A DNA stretch of 12,592 nt from SOKG01 sp964502665 (GTDB lineage Bacteria > Chloroflexota > Dehalococcoidia > SZUA-161). Location: NCBI GenBank assembly GCA_964502665.1, contig CAZCXP010000070.1, forward strand, positions 1-12,592. The letters are read 5' to 3'. The notes beneath the pieces were generated by a model. It did no database searches. It worked only from the letters and a program-made list of their open reading frames with translations, and had not been told where the DNA came from. Shown here one piece after another: positions 6,881 through 11,964 of the stretch. A program made the translations under genes and the position numbers. How positions within the stretch are numbered: the first letter of the stretch is position 1; every line of letters begins with the position of its first letter.

Positions 6881-7885
6881 CTATTTACCCCACAAGAAGG
6901 AAAATTGCGCGCTGGCCTCTACAACACTGCTTCCCTCTTGGTAGAAGTCATCGAGGCGTATTGTGATTAGGGCAGATTCGGGGAAGAAGACCCACCTGGT
7001 CTCATAGTGCCTGGAGGCGCCAGGCCCGAGGTCGTGCTCGAAAGGGGGCGGAACGAAGTATTCTCCTTCGTTGCCAGCCTGGTCTGTAGCACGGGCACTG
7101 GGGTAGAAGATGGCGTAGAGACGGCTGGCCTTGAATGCTTGCCCGGTCTGGTTCTCTATCTCCCACTGCACCGAGACTTCGTTACCAGTCCACTCCACCA
7201 CGGTAAGGGTTATCGAGAGTCCGGAAAGCGTACGAGTGACATTGAACGTTTTGCTCGCAGTCGTTGGGAGGGGTGTAGGTGTGGGCGTTGGATCATGAGC
7301 GCATGTCGATGCCAGCGTAGACGTTGGAGTAATTGCGAGCGTCGGTATGGGGGTGTGCCCTCGCCACTCCATCATGTACTCCAATACAGTTACCTTATCG
7401 GCTTTCGTAACGTTACCGTATTCTATGACCTCCATCGTGCATGGGACTTGCCGCTGCTTCGCGATCAGCTCGATCGGTGGCGTGACGGAGCAGGTACAGC
7501 TTTTGACGTGGTTCCCATTGTGCCTCACGACAACCTCTTTTTGCTCGCCTATCGCCAGCTCCTGCCAGGCGACTTTGGTAACCTCCTCGCCATCCAGGGT
7601 TACTATATTGAACTCGAACCGAAAGTATCCACTCTCGTTGCCTGTGTTCTTGACAATAACAGAGCAATCAGAGGAACGTCTCCACCACAGGTTAATGATT
7701 TCCGGATCAGCAGTTATCTCGTAGGCTACTGGAACCTCTTCGTAATGAGTTTCCGTTCGGTTTCCATCTAAAGGTCTGGAATATGCCTCTATCTCGTAAT
7801 AGGTGACCCCCATAAGCGGTACAAGGCATATGACAAGTGCAGCGACCACCAGAAGCGCTAAAATGACCCATAGTGTCAGCTTCAT
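6881..7885 (-). CDS. Membrane-anchored two-domain protein with Thr/Pro linker, C-terminal DUF4352-like domain
   Basis: 334 residues from the ATG at 7885 (a GTG directly before it is an alternative start; GGTGG upstream is the likely ribosome site). A single N-terminal transmembrane helix (LTLWVILALLVVAALVICLV) anchors the rest outside the cell. A first beta-rich domain (about 50-175) contains SVIVKNTGNESGYFRFEF and SCTCSV, and reads like an Ig-like fold. A Thr/Pro linker (about 178-212, including PTPTPTPLP) leads to a second beta domain (about 214-330) with TLTVVEWTGNEVSVQWEIEN, LGPGASRHYETRWVF and ITIRLDDF. The second domain resembles DUF4352-type Ig-like domains, which occur in lipoproteins and secreted proteins of Gram-positive-type bacteria. 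No enzyme motif is seen. It is transcribed divergently from a lipoprotein with a similar Thr/Pro linker. The role is unknown; domain assignment is by pattern only. Confidence 0.75.
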   Translation of the reverse strand: MKLTLWVILALLVVAALVICLVPLMGVTYYEIEAYSRPLDGNRTETHYEEVPVAYEITADPEIINLWWRRSSDCSVIVKNTGNESGYFRFEFNIVTLDGEEVTKVAWQELAIGEQKEVVVRHNGNHVKSCTCSVTPPIELIAKQRQVPCTMEVIEYGNVTKADKVTVLEYMMEWRGHTPIPTLAITPTSTLASTCAHDPTPTPTPLPTTASKTFNVTRTLSGLSITLTVVEWTGNEVSVQWEIENQTGQAFKASRLYAIFYPSARATDQAGNEGEYFVPPPFEHDLGPGASRHYETRWVFFPESALITIRLDDFYQEGSSVVEASAQFSFLWGK

Positions 7886-7916
7886 CACTATGCCACCGGC
7901 TCAATCATTCCGTCTT

Positions 7917-7937
7917 CGAGGTACTGTGGTACCCTCG
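7917..7937 (-). other. Hairpin at the 5' end of the predicted leader
   Basis: Arms 7917-7924 and 7929-7937 form 8 pairs with one bulged base around a 4-base loop (CGAGGTAC / GTACCCTCG on the plus strand). It begins a few bases after the predicted transcription start (about 7941) of the minus-strand membrane protein gene, so it could be a protective 5' stem-loop. Its significance is uncertain. Confidence 0.35.
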
Positions 7938-7947
7938 TCTATGGCCC

Positions 7948-7976
7948 ACTATACCCTACCGCGTCACGCGTGACAA
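7948..7976 (-). promoter_or_regulatory. Sigma-70-type promoter for the membrane-anchored protein
   Basis: On the minus strand: TTGTCA (7971-7976), a 17-bp spacer, then TATAGT (7948-7953). Each hexamer matches 5 of 6 consensus bases at optimal spacing. The start would be near 7941, giving a leader of about 55 nt to the ATG at 7885. A 12-bp palindrome (7963-7974) overlaps the -35 box. Confidence 0.6.
7963..7974. promoter_or_regulatory. Candidate operator: 12-bp perfect palindrome over a -35 box
   Basis: GTCACGCGTGAC is a perfect palindrome covering four of the six -35 bases and part of the spacer of the minus-strand promoter. That is the classic place for a repressor dimer. It lies about 65 bp upstream of the possible plus-strand promoter at 8039. 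The regulator is unknown. Confidence 0.45.
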
Positions 7977-8038
7977 TCACCCAAAAGTTCTATCCAGTCT
8001 AGAAGATGGTAAAGGCGAGACAATCTCCCGACATGGGG

Positions 8039-8067
8039 TTGACTTTGGCCACATTCTGTAGTTGAAT
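8039..8067 (+). promoter_or_regulatory. Possible promoter for the lipoprotein gene
   Basis: TTGACT (8039-8044, 5 of 6) stands 17 bp before TTGAAT (8062-8067, 4 of 6). It would give a leader of about 120 nt before the ATG at 8194. That leader contains a strong but orphan AAAGGAGG at 8120-8127 with no start codon at usable distance. The rest of 7977-8193 shows nothing else I can name. Confidence 0.3.
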
Positions 8068-8193
8068 GGGTACGACTTAACTAAACCTACCACTGCCGGG
8101 ATGCCTGGAGCGAAGGCGGAAAGGAGGCAATATAGTCGCAGGGATTTTGAATAACATGAAACGTCATGGCAAAAAGGAAAGGGGGAACTAGAA

Positions 8194-8916
8194 ATGAAGA
8201 GATTGGGTTTTGTTCTCGTTTTGATGCTGGCAGTAGCCTCTCTGCTGGTGGCCGGCTGTGGGGGAGGTGGGGAGGAGGCCACGCCTACTCCCACAACCCC
8301 TAAGGCCACCGCAACCCCTACGGCGACCGCGACGCCTACAGCCACCGCAACCCCAACAGCTACAGCGACACCGGTGGCAACGCCTACCCCCGCCGCGACG
8401 CTGCCTGGCGAGCTCAGCGACCTTCTCGGCCTCACATCGGCGATCGAGTCAGTCCAGTATGACATGGTGATGACAGCACCAGGGATGCCAGACATAACAT
8501 CGACGGTATGGCAGAAGGCAAACAAGATGAAGAGCGAGACGAGCGTGCAAGCAATGACGATAATCACATACATAGACTACGATGCCCAGAAGCTGTGCGC
8601 GTATGTTCCAGCAATGGACATGGTTGTGGCATCGGATTTCTCGCAGGCCGGGCCGAACCCCTTGGAGGGGTCTGAGACTATCGAGCAGTATCAGCCCACG
8701 GTTATCGGCAGTGATACGATTGACGGAAAGGATTGCCTGGTCTATGAATGGGCAGCCGAAGGCGCAACGACAAAGACATGGGCAGCGAAGGACACCGGTT
8801 TTCCTGTTCGAGTCGAGGTAACAACGCCTGACGGTGTGATGACACTGGAGTTCACCAACATAGAGTTCGGCGACATACCCGACAGCGAGTTCGAGTTCCC
8901 GCTAGAGTGCGGATAA
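8194..8916 (+). CDS. Lipoprotein with Thr/Ala/Pro linker and LolA-like domain
   Basis: 240 residues. A short lipoprotein signal peptide ends in the lipobox LLVAGC (Cys22), so the mature protein should be lipid-anchored outside the membrane. Residues 23-28 are GGGGEE. A Thr/Ala/Pro linker (30-68) includes four 6-residue repeats. The C-terminal domain (about 78-240) has IESVQYDMVMTAPGM, IITYIDYDAQKLCAYVP, DTIDGKDCLVYEW and TKTWAAKDTGFPVRVEV. This order (amphipathic strand, modified-substrate strand, 'conversion' strand, then fixed-up strand) is typical of the LolA/LppX-like superfamily, which binds lipids or hydrophobic ligands. That assignment is by pattern and moderately sure. Cys135, Cys181 and Cys239 may form a disulfide. 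Ribosome site: GGAAAGGGGGAA (8177-8188). The message ends at the terminator 9070-9107. Confidence 0.8.
   Translation: MKRLGFVLVLMLAVASLLVAGCGGGGEEATPTPTTPKATATPTATATPTATATPTATATPVATPTPAATLPGELSDLLGLTSAIESVQYDMVMTAPGMPDITSTVWQKANKMKSETSVQAMTIITYIDYDAQKLCAYVPAMDMVVASDFSQAGPNPLEGSETIEQYQPTVIGSDTIDGKDCLVYEWAAEGATTKTWAAKDTGFPVRVEVTTPDGVMTLEFTNIEFGDIPDSEFEFPLECG
8305..8376 (+). repeat. Four tandem 18-bp repeats coding Ala-Thr-Ala-Thr-Pro-Thr/Val
   Basis: Units at 8305, 8323, 8341 and 8359 each encode ATATPT (the last ATATPV). Units 1 and 3 are nearly identical at the DNA level. Units 2 and 4 differ mostly at third codon positions, so the protein repeat is conserved more than the DNA. It forms the flexible spacer between the lipid anchor and the LolA-like domain and may vary in copy number among strains. 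Confidence 0.8.
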
Positions 8917-8962
8917 ATGACTTCTGCTCTTGGCGGTGGGGGGACAAGCTGAAAGGATAAAA

Positions 8963-9051
8963 CCAGCCACGCCCTCTGCATTGCTATAGCGGTGAGGGCT
9001 GGAGATCAGGCCGACTGACGTGTCACGTCCTGTCCCAAGCCGGATGTGACA
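8963..9051 (+). other. Structured 3' region after the lipoprotein gene
   Basis: Two fold-backs precede the terminator. At 8971-8976/8994-8999, GCCCTC pairs with GAGGGC (an alternative is CCAGCC at 8963 with GGCTGG at 8997). At 9021-9030/9042-9051, TGTCACGTCC pairs with GGATGTGACA (10 pairs, one G-U) around an 11-base loop. Neither has a T-run. They may protect the mRNA 3' end or belong to a small RNA; no family recognised. Confidence 0.35.
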
Positions 9052-9069
9052 AGCTAAGGTGTCATTGAA

Positions 9070-9107
9070 GCGGCAGCTCCCGGCTTCCCGGGAGCTGCCG
9101 CCTGTTT
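9070..9107 (+). terminator. Strong intrinsic terminator of the lipoprotein transcript
   Basis: A perfect 14-bp GC-rich stem (9070-9083 with 9088-9101, GCGGCAGCTCCCGG on the left arm), a CTTC loop, then CTGTTTT. The T-run is on the plus strand only, so it ends transcription from the lipoprotein gene, whose stop is about 154 bp upstream. Confidence 0.9.
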
Positions 9108-9168
9108 TATACCAAGCCTTTAACGATGGGTGCCCACAAACGCATCATGAGAATTCATATGCCACATG

Positions 9169-9258
9169 CCGTTCGTGGTGAGCCCTTCGGCTCCGCTCAG
9201 GACGGGCTTGTCGAACCATGAACGGCCCCCCGCGTACGCGGGGGCTTAGGGCGAACGG
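9169..9258. repeat. Composite palindromic repeat element
   Basis: The outermost arms CCGTTCG (9169-9175) and CGAACGG (9252-9258) are perfect. A second right arm, ACCATGAACGG (9215-9225), pairs with CCGTTCGTGGT (9169-9179) with one mismatch. Inside, GAGCC (9180-9184) pairs with GGCTC (9189-9193). A separate 18-bp palindrome (9227-9244) sits between the two right arms, as if one repeat entered another. The GTTCGTGGTGAGCCCTTCG motif is a well-known kind of dispersed bacterial intergenic repeat. The stretch 9109-9168 shows nothing recognisable. Confidence 0.7.
9227..9244. repeat. 18-bp perfect GC palindrome, same core as 832-845
   Basis: CCCCCGCGTACGCGGGGG is perfectly self-complementary. Its central 14 bases (9229-9242) are identical to those inside nrdJ. 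There is no T-run. It is a candidate repeat unit or cruciform-forming site. Confidence 0.75.
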
Positions 9259-9298
9259 ATGAAAGCTGTTTTCAGAGCAGAACCCTTCCATCCGGTTG

Positions 9299-11230
9299 CT
9301 AAGAACGCGTCGCCTCCGCCCATTTGGCTCGTTCGAGGTGCACCATGAGGATGGCGACATCCGCCGGCGTCACCCCGTAAATCCGCGAGGCCTGGCCCAG
9401 AGTAGCTGGCTGGAAGTGCTTCAACCTCTGGCGGGCCTCTATACGGAACCCGCTGATGCTATCGTAGTCAAATCCCCGGGGAATAGCCCGTTCCTCCAGG
9501 CGGCGGACCCTCTCGACCTCAGCCGTTTGCCTCTCGATATACCCCTCATACTTGGCCTCGATCTCAACCTGCTCCCGAGAATTAGCGCCGAGCTCCGCCT
9601 TGCCAAAGCCGAGGTTGGTCAGCAGCTCGTAGTTTGCCTCGGGGCGGCGCAGGAATTCCAGAGCGCTGATGCTGCGCCCTATGGGGGGGAGGTGATACCT
9701 ATGCAGTAGAGAATCCAGCTTCGGCCCGGGGCTGAAGTGGGTCCTTGCCAGGCGGCGCAACTCCTCGCCAGTATCCTGGCGCTTTTTCTCTACCGCCCGG
9801 TGGCGGTCCTCCGGAACAAGGCCCAGTCTGTAGCCAATGGGCGTCAATCTCAGATCCGCGTTGTCCTGGCGCAGCAGGAGACGATATTCAGCCCTCGAGG
9901 TCAGCAGCCGGTAGGGCTCGGTGAGTTCCCTGGTCACCAGGTCATCAATCATCACCCCGATGTAGGCCTGGTCGCGGCGCAGTATGAGCGGCGGCTCGCC
10001 CTTGACCTTAAGCGCTGCGTTTATCCCAGCAATTAGCCCCTGCCCCCCCGCCTCCTCGTAGCCGGAGGTGCCGTTTATCTGGCCAGCGAAAAATAGTCCC
10101 GGGACAAGCTTCGACTCCAGCGTAGCCTGCGTCTGGCTGGGCGGCACATAGTCATATTCGATGGCATAGCCTACCCGCATCATCTCCGCTCTCTCCAGGG
10201 CCGGGATGGTACGCAGCATAGCCAACTGCACGTCCTCGGGGAGGCTGGTGTTGGCTCCCTGGACGTAAACCTCGTTTGTCTGCCAGCCCTCAGGCTCCAG
10301 GAAGAGTCCGTGCGCCTGCTTATCGGCGAAGCGAACTATTTTGTCCTCTATCGAAGGGCAGTAGCGAGGCCCAACCCCGTTGATGAGCCCGGTGAACAGG
10401 GGAGCGCGGTGAAGATTGGAGCGGATTATCTGGTGCGTCTTTTCGTTGGTGTACACCAGATAGCAGGGGAGCTGTTGCCGCCACTGGATTGGCTTGTCCT
10501 GAGGGTAGATGGGATTTGGCGGAGAGGAGTAGAAATGCTCGTTGGGCGGGCTGAAGCTGAAGAAGAGGGGCGCTTCGCTCCCCGGCTGGGTGACAGCTCT
10601 ACCGAAATCGATGGTCCTGGCGTCGAGGCGGGGAGGGGTGCCTGTTTTCAGTCGTCCCAGGGTAAGACCCAGATTCCTCAGGCTTTGGGACAGTCCGTAG
10701 GCAGCGAACTCCCCCGCCCTTCCCGCAGGATAGGTAGCATCTCCCACAATCACCCTTCCCGCCAGTGAGGTCCCCGTGGTCAGAACCACAGTCCTGCCCT
10801 CATACGTCCAGCCGGTATTGGTCCCCACTCTCAGAGCTGTTCCAGAGTCCCCCACAGGCTTCAGCTCCTCAACCAGCGCCTGTTTGATATCAAGGTTTGG
10901 CTGCCTCTCCAGGGTATGCTTCATACAGAGACTGTAGAGCCTCTTGTCCGCCTGAGCGCGCAGCGCCTGGACAGCGGGCCCCTTCCCCGTATTCAGCATC
11001 CTGACCTGGATAAAGGTCTTGTCGGTATTGCGCGCCATCTCCCCACCGAGGGCATCGATCTCCCTGACCACATGGCCCTTGGCCGGCCCCCCGATGGAGG
11101 GATTGCAGGACATAAGCGCCACATTGTCCAGATTCATGGTCAGCAGCAGAGTGCGGCATCCCATCCTCGCTGCCGCCAGGGCTGCCTCACAACCTGCGTG
11201 CCCCGCCCCGATAACTACAACGTCATACAT
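9299..11230 (-). CDS. mnmG: tRNA uridine-5-carboxymethylaminomethyl modification enzyme MnmG (GidA)
   Basis: 643 residues, slightly longer than the usual 620-640. With MnmE it adds the (carboxymethyl)aminomethyl group at wobble uridine 34 of tRNAs reading split codon boxes, using FAD, NADH and a methylene-folate. Seen: FAD-binding GAGHAG (8-13), SCNPSIGGPAKG with Cys42, RLKTGTPPRL (193-202), GPRYCPSIEDK with the second conserved Cys (291), FAGQINGTSGYEEAGGQG (381-398) and TSRAEYRLLLRQDNADLRL (444-462). The helical C-terminal tRNA/MnmE-binding domain ends VTPADVAILMVHLERAKW. The ATG at 11230 with AGGAAA just upstream gives the family N-terminus. mnmE is not in the window. Divergent from rpsT. 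An imperfect hairpin (9256-9264 with 9286-9294) lies just past the stop but lacks a T-run. Confidence 0.97.
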   Translation of the reverse strand: MYDVVVIGAGHAGCEAALAAARMGCRTLLLTMNLDNVALMSCNPSIGGPAKGHVVREIDALGGEMARNTDKTFIQVRMLNTGKGPAVQALRAQADKRLYSLCMKHTLERQPNLDIKQALVEELKPVGDSGTALRVGTNTGWTYEGRTVVLTTGTSLAGRVIVGDATYPAGRAGEFAAYGLSQSLRNLGLTLGRLKTGTPPRLDARTIDFGRAVTQPGSEAPLFFSFSPPNEHFYSSPPNPIYPQDKPIQWRQQLPCYLVYTNEKTHQIIRSNLHRAPLFTGLINGVGPRYCPSIEDKIVRFADKQAHGLFLEPEGWQTNEVYVQGANTSLPEDVQLAMLRTIPALERAEMMRVGYAIEYDYVPPSQTQATLESKLVPGLFFAGQINGTSGYEEAGGQGLIAGINAALKVKGEPPLILRRDQAYIGVMIDDLVTRELTEPYRLLTSRAEYRLLLRQDNADLRLTPIGYRLGLVPEDRHRAVEKKRQDTGEELRRLARTHFSPGPKLDSLLHRYHLPPIGRSISALEFLRRPEANYELLTNLGFGKAELGANSREQVEIEAKYEGYIERQTAEVERVRRLEERAIPRGFDYDSISGFRIEARQRLKHFQPATLGQASRIYGVTPADVAILMVHLERAKWAEATRS

Positions 11231-11245
11231 TTTCCTGTCTTTAGA

Positions 11246-11275
11246 ATTCTACCATCTTGGACTCCGCCTTGTCGA
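11246..11275 (-). promoter_or_regulatory. Probable mnmG promoter
   Basis: On the minus strand TCGACA (11270-11275), 18-bp spacer, TAGAAT (11246-11251); both 5 of 6. The start near 11239 leaves a leader of only about 9 nt before the ATG, barely enough for the AGGAAA ribosome site. Confidence 0.5.
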
Positions 11276-11320
11276 CTTCGGGCTAAAAGAGATTGGCTAC
11301 CCCACCATCTCAACACCCTG

Positions 11321-11349
11321 TAGACAAATTGCTCTGGATAGTGTAATAT
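11321..11349 (+). promoter_or_regulatory. Probable rpsT promoter
   Basis: TAGACA (11321-11326), 17-bp spacer, TAATAT (11344-11349). The start is expected around 11355-11357, at or just before the GGAGG at 11357. The in-frame ATG at 11348 overlaps the -10 box and would not be transcribed, so it cannot be the rpsT start if this promoter is the main one. Confidence 0.55.
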
Positions 11350-11356
11350 GCAGGCC

Positions 11357-11371
11357 GGAGGGTCGAATTTG
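11357..11371 (+). promoter_or_regulatory. Ribosome binding site and TTG start of rpsT
   Basis: GGAGG (11357-11361) stands 7 bases before TTG (11369-11371). The TTG begins the standard S20 N-terminus AHIKSAKK. The ATG at 11348 would add seven residues and lies upstream of this site. Confidence 0.8.
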
Positions 11372-11644
11372 GCGCATATCAAATCAGCAAAAAAATCGAT
11401 TCGCATCATAGCTGAAAGGCGAAGCCGCAACAGGTCTGTTAGTAGCGCACTGAAGACCGCTATCATTAAGGCGGAAGAGCTTATCGTAGATAAGGAACTG
11501 GAGCCAGCCAGGGAGGCAGTGAAGCAGGCAACAATCGCCCTGGATAGGGCAGCGCAGAAGGGGATTATCCACTCAAATAACGCTGCTCGTCGTAAGTCGC
11601 GGCTGATGAAGAAGTTCAACGCTGCCTTTTCTTCTGAAGGTTAG
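11369..11644 (+). CDS. rpsT: Small ribosomal subunit protein S20
   Basis: 91 residues from the TTG start. S20 binds 16S rRNA early in 30S assembly. The sequence begins MAHIKSAKKSIRI, close to the family's MANIKSAKKR, continues with basic helices (RRSRNRSVSSALKTAI, LDRAAQKGIIHSNNAARRKSRLMKKF) and ends in FNAAFSSEG. The TTG start follows an excellent ribosome site. E. coli rpsT also uses UUG, and there the weak start is linked to feedback control by free S20; whether the same holds here is inference. A single-gene unit: own promoter, and a terminator at 11697. Confidence 0.95.
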   Translation: MAHIKSAKKSIRIIAERRSRNRSVSSALKTAIIKAEELIVDKELEPAREAVKQATIALDRAAQKGIIHSNNAARRKSRLMKKFNAAFSSEG

Positions 11645-11696
11645 GTGTTCGTGGTCTGATCAAGCATCGTCTGGAGCCTTAGGAAGTGTAGAATTG

Positions 11697-11727
11697 AAGC
11701 TGCTCATCCGAGCAGCTTTCTTGTTTT
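11697..11727 (+). terminator. Intrinsic terminator after rpsT
   Basis: AAGCTGCTC (11697-11705) and GAGCAGCTT (11710-11718) form a perfect 9-bp stem with an ATCC loop, followed by TCTTGTTTT. It lies 52 bp after the rpsT stop. Confidence 0.85.
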
Positions 11728-11755
11728 GGCGTAATCCGTGGATTCTAGTTCTGCC

Positions 11756-11833
11756 GTGTCATTGCGAGCGAAGCGAAGCAATCTCATATCGTCCCTTGGG
11801 ATTGCTTCGTCGCTGCGCTCCTCGCAATGACAC
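11756..11833. repeat. Long inverted-repeat element (CATTGCGAGCGAAGCGAAGC type)
   Basis: Outer arms GTGTCATTGCGAG (11756-11768) and CTCGCAATGACAC (11821-11833) pair perfectly over 13 bp. Inner arms CGAAGCAATC (11774-11783) and GATTGCTTCG (11800-11809) pair perfectly over 10 bp. This is a widespread dispersed repeat type in several bacterial lineages. It often yields false ORFs reading 'CHCERSEAIS', as happens here on the plus strand. It fills most of the gap between the rpsT terminator and the lexA promoter; nothing else is seen except an AT-rich stretch at 11843-11858. Confidence 0.85.
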
Positions 11834-11888
11834 CCAGCAAATAAGCTTTTTAAATCTGCACTCGCGGATTAAGGTTTTGGCGAGGGTA

Positions 11889-11917
11889 TTGACAGCAGGC
11901 CTTTGCCGTGATAAGCT
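11889..11917 (+). promoter_or_regulatory. lexA promoter
   Basis: A perfect TTGACA (11889-11894), 17-bp spacer, TAAGCT (11912-11917) preceded by TGA; an alternative -10 is GATAAG (11910-11915) with 15-bp spacing. The AT-rich run at 11843-11858 could act as an upstream element. Start near 11924, leader about 40 nt. Confidence 0.6.
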
Positions 11918-11929
11918 ACTGTGTCAGTA

Positions 11930-11941
11930 GAACAAGAGTTC
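11930..11941. promoter_or_regulatory. SOS (LexA) box of the GAAC-N4-GTTC type
   Basis: GAACAAGAGTTC fits the LexA consensus known from Bacillus- and actinobacterial-type systems (GAAC-N4-GTTC). It lies just downstream of the predicted lexA start and 23 bp before the ATG, where bound LexA would block its own transcription. A GAAC half-site follows at 11943-11946. Confidence 0.75.
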
Positions 11942-11964
11942 GGAACATGTCGAGAGGTGAAAAA

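Noticed and set aside
7007..7771. Plus-strand ORF of 254 codons
   Set aside because: Antisense shadow of the membrane-anchored protein; its translation shows no signal, motif or domain pattern.
8156..8191. Possible 11-codon leader peptide before the lipoprotein gene
   Set aside because: The strong AAAGGAGG (8120-8127) is about 28 bases from its ATG, too far, and the peptide has no regulatory codon pattern.
7977..8573. Minus-strand ORF with Gly-Val-Ala repeats
   Set aside because: It is the antisense reading of the lipoprotein's Thr/Ala/Pro repeat; it overlaps a well-supported gene and lacks any promoter or ribosome site.
9256..9294. Terminator for mnmG
   Set aside because: The hairpin just after the stop is imperfect and no T-run follows on the minus strand.
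9145..9360. Minus-strand ORF of 71 codons near the mnmG end
   Set aside because: It overlaps mnmG in another frame and translates the composite repeat (VRQARPERSRR), a well-known false-ORF pattern.
11694..11930. Plus-strand ORF of 78 codons after rpsT
   Set aside because: It starts in the rpsT terminator and mostly translates the inverted repeat (CHCERSEAIS type), so it is not a gene.
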